The notes under the pieces are model-generated. The model ran no database searches. It was not told where the DNA came from and saw only the letters and a list, made by a program, of their open reading frames with translations. The position numbers were made by a program, and so were the translations under genes. From Adiantum capillus-veneris (taxonomy: Eukaryota; Streptophyta; Polypodiopsida; Polypodiales; Pteridaceae): a DNA stretch of 64,000 bases. Below are positions 55,938 through 64,000 of the stretch, in pieces; within the stretch, counting starts at the first letter, position 1, and each line of letters begins with the position of its first letter. The DNA lies in the NCBI GenBank assembly GCA_014529385.2, contig CM043964.1, positions 107,221,587 through 107,285,586 on the forward strand. Reading direction: 5' to 3'.

Positions 55938-56882
55938 CAAGCAAGCCCCATGAAGGATATATGGATCTTTGAAAAAAAGAATACTTTTAGAAACAGGTTC
56001 TCCTTCATATTGGGAGACTTATCCATGGTACTACGAACTTACACTAACAATGTGACAAAATGACTTAATAAACTTTGAGTTGGCCAGCATAGCTTTGAGG
56101 ACTTGGAATACCTTAATAAGAATTGCTATAGACCTATTCAAAATAATAATCAAGTTTCTTATCTACTTTATTCCAATAAAGAAAGGACACTCATGATCTT
56201 AATATATTCAATCAAATGCAAGGAACACCCCATGCTTTCAATGCTATTGAAAAAAGAAACAACTCATGCATCAAAACTTACGCACTCCACACTAAGCCTA
56301 AAAACAAGCATTGTTGTCGAACTATGCACAAAAAACTTGGACATTCTTGATGGATTAGTGAACGATGCAGAAGGAGAGTACAAATATTTCACCAAAATAA
56401 TGAACAAAACAATACTATGGATTCATTCCTCTAACCCTATTGTCGGGAAGAAAAAACAATATGAAAATCAAGCACTATATTCACCAAGCCTTAGCAAACA
56501 ATGGACTCCAATAGAACATATGGTTCGTGAATTTCAAGTTAGAAAAAACTACTTAAATACAATTTCAAGATTGCAATTACAACCAGCTAGTGCCCGAACA
56601 ATTCATCATTCACAAGGTCTTATGTTGCAAACACTGGCCTTCAATTCTGAACATATAAGAACACATGACCTTGCATACACATCATTATTTCGTATTCAAG
56701 ATCCGACTAACATGTACCTGCTTGAAATAATACAACCTTCCCATATCAAAGTTGATCGAACCGTGTTGGAAGAATTGCATTGCCTACAAGATCAAGCTAA
56801 ATGGATATCCACCCAAAAGTCATTAGACTTACTCAAAGACACATATTATCAATCAATCTCTAAACATTGTCTCTTTCAATAA
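55938..56882 (+). pseudogene. Helentron Pif1-like helicase, C-terminal half
   Basis: The first codons past the insertion give QASPMKDIWIFE, the continuation of helicase motif III. After frame changes, the frame from 56,103 reads EYLNKNCYRP, CTKNLDILDGLVNDAEG and SARTIHHSQGLML, the late Pif1 motifs in order. It ends near SIKHCLFQ-type sequence at 56,882, where the endonuclease begins. Confidence 0.87.
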
Positions 56883-57460
56883 ACACATAACAAAGATTAC
56901 AACAAATTCCATCATAAGGGCATCACATGTGTTTGCAAGAGACAAGGCTAGCAAAAATAATACCACATACAATGTTAGGCTTTCTACAGCACCAATTTAA
57001 TGAAAAAATGGGTGTCTCAATTCTCCACCAAAAAACACTTATCCACTTTGATTATGCGAGTATCTCTCGTCCAGGAATTGAGATATTGCAGACAACCATT
57101 AAGTTCACAAACAACAAATCATCAAAGTAATCTCTCTTTATAACTCACCTTCGAAGTCAATAACAAATTTAATGAATGCATTAACATCATTGCTCGAACG
57201 ACACATTGTGGACATTCCAATTATTATCTTAGGTGACTTCAACATCAACATTAAAGTTCCTAACACTTCATACAATCACCTTTCCTCTTTTCTAAATAAA
57301 TTTAATATCAAACAATTAATAATAGATGTTCCAACTATCCATGGATCTTCTTTAGACCACATTTGGGTTAGCTCAACAATCTCCAACTATGAATCAGGGA
57401 CCAACTTCATGTATTAGTTTGATCACTCCACAACGTACATTATGCCTTGTAACCAACCCT
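56883..57460 (+). pseudogene. Helentron endonuclease domain (EEP/APE fold)
   Basis: CLQETRL near 56,931 supplies the metal-binding Glu, IILGDFNIN near 57,225 the Asp-Asn pair, SSLDHIWVS near 57,347 the late Asp, and FDHSTTY near 57,418 the final His. A TAG at 57,415-57,417 separates the last piece. This nuclease type is known from non-LTR retrotransposons and, fused after the helicase, from Helentrons. Its position directly after the helicase, with no reverse transcriptase nearby, supports the Helentron reading. Frames 56,927-57,130 and 57,172-57,417 hold most of it. Confidence 0.82.
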
Positions 57461-57607
57461 AACATTACCACTCCCCATCCTTTTCTCCTCATGCAGGCCA
57501 CCGTGAATCTTCACCTTGTTTTCCAAACCAACAAATAAAACTCCTATTTTTAGTCGGACACAAAAAGGATACTCAACATTAACTTGTCAAGCAATTTACC
57601 CATACTA

Positions 57608-58000
57608 TCTATACTATACATAATGCAGCTTAAACATTTCAAGCAAAAAGAAGGCCTCCACGTGTCATGCATTGGTTCACTTCACAAAAATCTAGACCAA
57701 ACATCTAATGTAAAATGCAAAAGTGAAGGATCATATTTGACATGTCAGATTTTACATGCAGAGGGAATCTATACTAATGCAGCTTAAAATTTTCAAGCAA
57801 GAAGAAGGCCTCCACATGTCATGCATTGGTTCACTTCACAAAAGTCTAGACCAAACATCTATACTATACATAATGCAACTTAAAAATTTCAAGCAAGAAG
57901 AAGGCCCCACGTGTCATGCATTGGTTCACTTCTCAAAAGTCTGTGTAAAGACCAAAGACTTTCAATTGTACATAGAATAAATGTATAAATTTAGTTTCAC
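57608..58000 (+). repeat. Helitron-end-like repeat, three copies
   Basis: Copies begin TCTATACTATACATAATG at 57,608, a shortened form at 57,768, and again at 57,858. Each continues with GCAGCTTAAA, TTCAAGCAAGAAGAAGGCC, CACGTGTCATGCATTGG and TCTAGACCAAACA. They stand just after the Helentron endonuclease. Helentron ends often carry tandem repeats, so they may mark its 3' end, but that is unproven. Confidence 0.8.
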
Positions 58001-58254
58001 TCCACCTAGGCAAGTAAAGATAATTTTGGTGGAGATTTTGTTATTTAACAAAAATTGATTTTTAATGATATATTTGGCTTTGTTTTATCAAGGGCCTTTT
58101 TTCAAGACCAATATTGACACCTTTTATAAATTTGTGTAAGTTTTTATTTTTAAAAGTGGTTAGAAAAAGGAGAGGGTTCGCATGTCCGCGCATCGATTTA
58201 GGTCGGTCTCGCTTTGAGGGCATGCATTCAAATGAAGGGGTTGTTATCTACATT

Positions 58255-58255
<1 letters not shown>

Positions 58256-58292
<37 letters not shown>
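58256..58292 (+). repeat. (GA)n microsatellite
   Basis: A run of about 36 bases after ACATTATTGA. Confidence 0.97.
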
Positions 58293-58297
<5 letters not shown>

Positions 58298-58598
58298 ACG
58301 ATTGAGCTCATGGGGACTCCTACTCACCAGGGACACCCTTGCCCTTTAAATTTCCAACACATTGTTATTTTCTTAATATTATCATGTATTTTCAAAAGAG
58401 TGGCTAATATTTTTTCCATACAAAACAAGAAAAATGCCTTGAAATGGGTACAATGTTTGACAAAAAAACAACCCTAACATTGGCATCTTAAATGGGGAGA
58501 GAGATTTCCCAATTGGAGGGCCTCTTATCAATTCAGAGTTATTAAATCCTTTTTATTTTTGAGAGTTAAACCATGTGTCACCCTAAAAAATCTATAAT

Positions 58599-58800
58599 TC
58601 TATACTATACATAATGCAGCTTAAAAATTCCAAGCAAGAAGAAGGCCTCCACTTGTCATGCATTGGTTCACTTCACAAAAGCCTAGACCAAACATCTATA
58701 CTATATTTGAAGCAGCTTAAAAACTTCAAGGAAGGAGAGACCCTCCATGTGTCACATTATGCTTCATTTCAAAGAGAACTCTTAAAAAACACTAGTATGA
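58599..58800 (+). repeat. Helitron-end-like repeat, two further copies
   Basis: Copies start at 58,599 and 58,695 (variant TCTATACTATATTTGAAG), 96 bases apart. The second ends near GATCGGCCGCCTCCAGCGGCC, a small GC hairpin at about 58,800-58,820. A diverged sixth copy is at 63,233. Confidence 0.75.
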
Positions 58801-58820
58801 TCGGCCGCCTCCAGCGGCCT

Positions 58821-61160
<2,340 letters not shown>

Positions 61161-61535
61161 ATAGATATAAGATTTAATTAAAAATTCAAAAGTGAAGGGT
61201 AAGTACTAGGATGGTAGAAAATGAAAATACTTTGAGGGAGTCTTGAGTGTGGAAAGTCAAAAAGACCTTAGCACTCTATCTAAATTTATAATACTTAAGC
61301 CTATAGTTTTTGGGAGGCCGTTGCACTCCAGCCCTCAGTTTCAAGGCTGACCACTTTTAGTTTTGAAAAACATTTGAAGGGTGGCCGTGGATTTCTTTTA
61401 CATTTTGAAGGCTGTAAAAAAAAAAATCTCCATGTGTTGCTCAATGAACCTCCCTTGGGAGGTTTGCATGGACCTTCTATGTCGTAAATGATCTTTGACC
61501 TCAATGCTCGAAATTCAAAAGCTAGATGCATGTAT

Positions 61536-61537
<2 letters not shown>

Positions 61538-61632
<95 letters not shown>
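61538..61632 (+). repeat. Compound (GT)n(GA)n microsatellite
   Basis: About 52 bases of GT pass directly into about 42 bases of AG. Confidence 0.98.
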
Positions 61633-61634
<2 letters not shown>

Positions 61635-61802
61635 ATTCTCTTGATGTGTGTAAATAGAAGAGACGAAGTCGACGTGCCATTCCCCGAGGTGTTGGGGCAT
61701 TGCATGAAGACTTTTCACATTTACATTGCATTAATGAAGTACATTGAGCTCCAGAATTCAGCAATAGGAGTCCAACAATTTGTTATGGATGTCTTGCACA
61801 CA

Positions 61803-61902
<100 letters not shown>

Positions 61903-62119
61903 GAAGGAGAGTAAGCATTGGCTTTCCAATCAACATTTCGACAAAGCGACAATAGACGAAATCCACAATCGAGAATCAAAAATAAACAATCGACATCGAC
62001 ATCTACGAAATTGAGAGTTGACGCAATTTGGAAAGTTCAATCCGACAAATTCAAGGCAAAAGATGTGCAAGCCCAAGGTAGGAGCAGATCCACGGTGGAT
62101 GACGGGAGGGAACTCTAAC

Positions 62120-62987
62120 AATTCTCGGCTATTTTTGAAGGTTTTTATGCTAGATTTCTTTGAGCTTTGTTAGTTCTCTTGCCTTTGGATTGACTTGGAA
62201 TTCAAAGGTGAATCTCAAAATTTATAAGTGGGATTGCACTAATTCTAGGTTTTCCCGAGAAGCGTTTAAAGGCAAATTAGAGTTTTTGAGGCAAATCTCA
62301 AAATTTTGTAAGGGGGATACACTAAATCAAGTTGAGGCATAGTGCTTTCTCCTAAAAACTTCGAAAACTTTCATATGAGAAATTTTAGGGGCAATTTGAT
62401 TATATTTAAAGGCTTTTACACTCAATTTCTCTATACTTTGTAGGTTTCCTCACCTTCAAAACTATAATTTAGAGATAAATTTCAAAACTTGCTGGTGGAA
62501 TTACACTAAAATGAGGATTTTCCAAGCATTTGGCTATACTATACCTTTTTTCTAACATTTTAGAGGCAAATTTAATATATTTGAAGGTTTTTGCGCCAAA
62601 CTTATCTGCACTTTGTAGATTCTCTAAACCTTTGTAGTTTCTCTTTTTGTAAAAAAAAAGAGCTCCTAAGCGCTTGATTTGAATTAACTCAAAAAGAATA
62701 CATGCAAACCTTGGCATATCCTTTGCATAGGGGTCTCCAACCATTACAACATATCCACACAGTGACCCAAAACATACCCAAACATTTTTGCAAGTACACT
62801 ATATTTCTATCAAGAACTTCTTCTTCTCGGCAAGCCACTTCCTCCTTCTTGATAAAATCCATTTGCAATTAGAGATAAATCTCAAAAAATTTAGATGGGA
62901 TTATACTAAACCTAAGCTTTTTCCTCCAATTGTTGTGGGTGTCCTAACATTCAAATTAAATCTTGTGAGCGTGTGTCCCTTCCTATG

Positions 62988-63029
<42 letters not shown>

Positions 63030-63180
63030 CTTTTCTTGGTACCCAATCCACTCTCTTTCTTTCTTTGCCTCCCCCCCCCCCTCCAAGCCCTTTCCTTATG
63101 TCATGTGGCAAGGGACTCCAAGGTGCATTATGTATACTTCATAAAATTTGTAGGTGGGATTATACTAAACCTAGGTTTCT
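62120..63180 (+). repeat. Degenerate tandem repeat, unit about 250 bp
   Basis: Recurring words are GGGATTATACTAAACCTAG and variants (62,228; 62,308; 62,494; 62,894; 63,153), each preceded by AAATCTCAAAATTT-like sequence, and GGCAAATTTAATATATTTGAAG-like text before CTTTGTAGGTTTCC (62,385-62,460; 62,570-62,635). A related copy stands alone at 59,590. No coding sense is visible. Confidence 0.65.
62991..63027 (+). repeat. (GA)n microsatellite
   Basis: A run of about 36 bases after CCTATGGATG, followed by a short C run near 63,070. Confidence 0.97.
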
Positions 63181-63328
63181 CTTGAGCACTGGGGTACACA
63201 ATAGATTTTTTCTATTATTCAATAGTCCATTATCTATACTCTTTATAATGGAGTTTAAAAAATTAGAGGAAGGAGAGGACCTCCCCGCGTTGTTTTTTGG
63301 TTGATTTGCATGGCCTATTGGAATCAAT

Positions 63329-63358
63329 GACAATGTGCAAACTGTAATAGTCAAAATT

Positions 63359-63416
<58 letters not shown>

Positions 63417-63510
63417 ATGTAGACTGTGCAAATCACCTTTTTTGACAATGTGCAAACTGTAGTAGTCAAAATTGTGTGTGTGTGTCACACACACACACAC
63501 ACACACACAG
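63329..63510 (+). repeat. Direct repeat with compound microsatellites, including a TG/CA inverted pair
   Basis: ACAATGTGCAAACTGTAATAG at 63,329 and again at about 63,445 each leads into GTCAAAATTGTGTG. The first goes on to (GT)n(GA)n, ending at 63,413. The second goes on to (TG)n then (CA)n (63,473-63,509), which can fold back on itself. Confidence 0.9.
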
Positions 63511-63786
63511 AGCTCAGCCACTAGCAAGTAGACAGAGAAAGAGAAAGAGTGAGGTGGCTCATCGGGACCAAGACCAAGACCTTTATCAGGATAGCTACTA
63601 ATGATCATGTAGAGGTGAATAGGGGACAAGCACTATCCATTGGTGGGGAGTTCTTGGTAGTAGAAGATGGGTGTTCAAGGCAATAGGTGTGCATGGGTTT
63701 GCTTGAGCCACTAAGAGTTTGGAATAATATTAAGAGAGTAAAGAGCTAATGGCATAGGTGGGAGAAGTTGTAGCCACAACTTGGAC

Positions 63787-63790
<4 letters not shown>

Positions 63791-63863
<73 letters not shown>
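63791..63863 (+). repeat. Compound (GT)n(GA)n microsatellite
   Basis: About 43 bases of GT pass into about 29 bases of GA. It is preceded by ACAAACTG, similar to the two units upstream. Confidence 0.97.
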
Positions 63864-63867
<4 letters not shown>

Positions 63868-64000
63868 TGTAGGAGCCCATTTCATTGTCCAAATTTAAGA
63901 GACGCATTCTTCTCCATGCTCTCTCTCACCCCCTCCCCCCCCGCCCATTAGGAGCGATGGCACTTTCCTGTACATTAGAGCAATGTGGGGGCTGACGTAT

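Larger units (their letters stand above)
39100..57460 (+). mobile_element. Helentron-type Helitron (Rep, helicase, endonuclease), split by two later insertions
   Basis: Pieces in order on the plus strand are an N-terminal DUF6570-like domain, the Rep nuclease with HUH-type and double-Tyr motifs, a Pif1-like helicase in two halves, and an exonuclease/endonuclease/phosphatase-fold nuclease. The last domain marks the Helentron/Helitron2 branch. A solo Gyp-B LTR (40,541-42,133) and Gyp-A2 (44,265-55,933) interrupt it, each with target duplications. Frames are broken by many stops and shifts. Outer termini are not defined; both ends given are those of recognisable coding sequence. Net length without insertions is about 5.1 kb. 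Confidence 0.85.

Overview
The window is a block of nested and decayed transposable elements from a large, repeat-rich plant genome. No ordinary host gene, tRNA or rRNA gene could be supported. Plant origin is indicated by Ty1/copia and Ty3 polyproteins of plant type, plant-type primer binding sites (initiator-Met and Asp tRNA) and very long (CT)n and (GT)n tracts. A fern is my best guess, because the Ty3 integrase layout and the Helentron resemble what I recall from fern proteins; that is inference.

Layout. 1-1.48 kb: 3' end of a Ty1/copia element (+). 1.48-21.07 kb: a decayed Ty3 element, here Gyp-A (-), whose gag is split by a complete young Ty3 element, Gyp-B (7,723-16,477, -), with TTGCA target duplications. 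21.07-22.0 kb: a non-LTR reverse transcriptase, Penelope-like at best guess. 22-26 kb: mostly non-coding, with long (CT)n tracts and a duplicated hairpin pair. 26.04-29.31 kb: a broken, intron-containing transposase-like gene (DFAENY family) whose intron is a higher-order minisatellite. 29.31-33.19 kb: a truncated Gyp-B copy (-). 33.2-39 kb: unassigned DNA with tandem duplications and an inverted-repeat element. 39.1-57.45 kb: a Helentron-type Helitron (+) with Rep, helicase and endonuclease, cut by a solo Gyp-B LTR (TAATG duplication) and by an 11.7 kb Ty3 relative of Gyp-A, here Gyp-A2 (ATGT duplication). 57.6-64 kb: Helitron-end-like repeats, a degenerate tandem repeat and clustered compound microsatellites.

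The most unusual structure is in the untranslated leaders of the two related elements Gyp-A and Gyp-A2. Each carries a family of regularly spaced palindromes between primer binding site and gag. In Gyp-A2 the palindrome is AGACATCCTACG followed by its reverse complement, repeated at intervals of about 285 bp, often subdivided into 125 + 160. In Gyp-A it is an unrelated sequence, AAAAGTAAATAATCG followed by its reverse complement, at intervals of 276-293 bp. Architecture is shared while sequence is not. Gyp-A2 has gag and protease but no reverse transcriptase, RNase H or integrase between its LTRs, so it looks non-autonomous and may use the leader array for packaging or priming by an autonomous relative.

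Relative ages read from nesting: the Helentron and Gyp-A are older; the Gyp-B copy at 7.7 kb (LTRs almost identical) and Gyp-A2 (LTRs differing at about 2% by eye) are younger. Most genes are broken by single in-frame stops or frameshifts.
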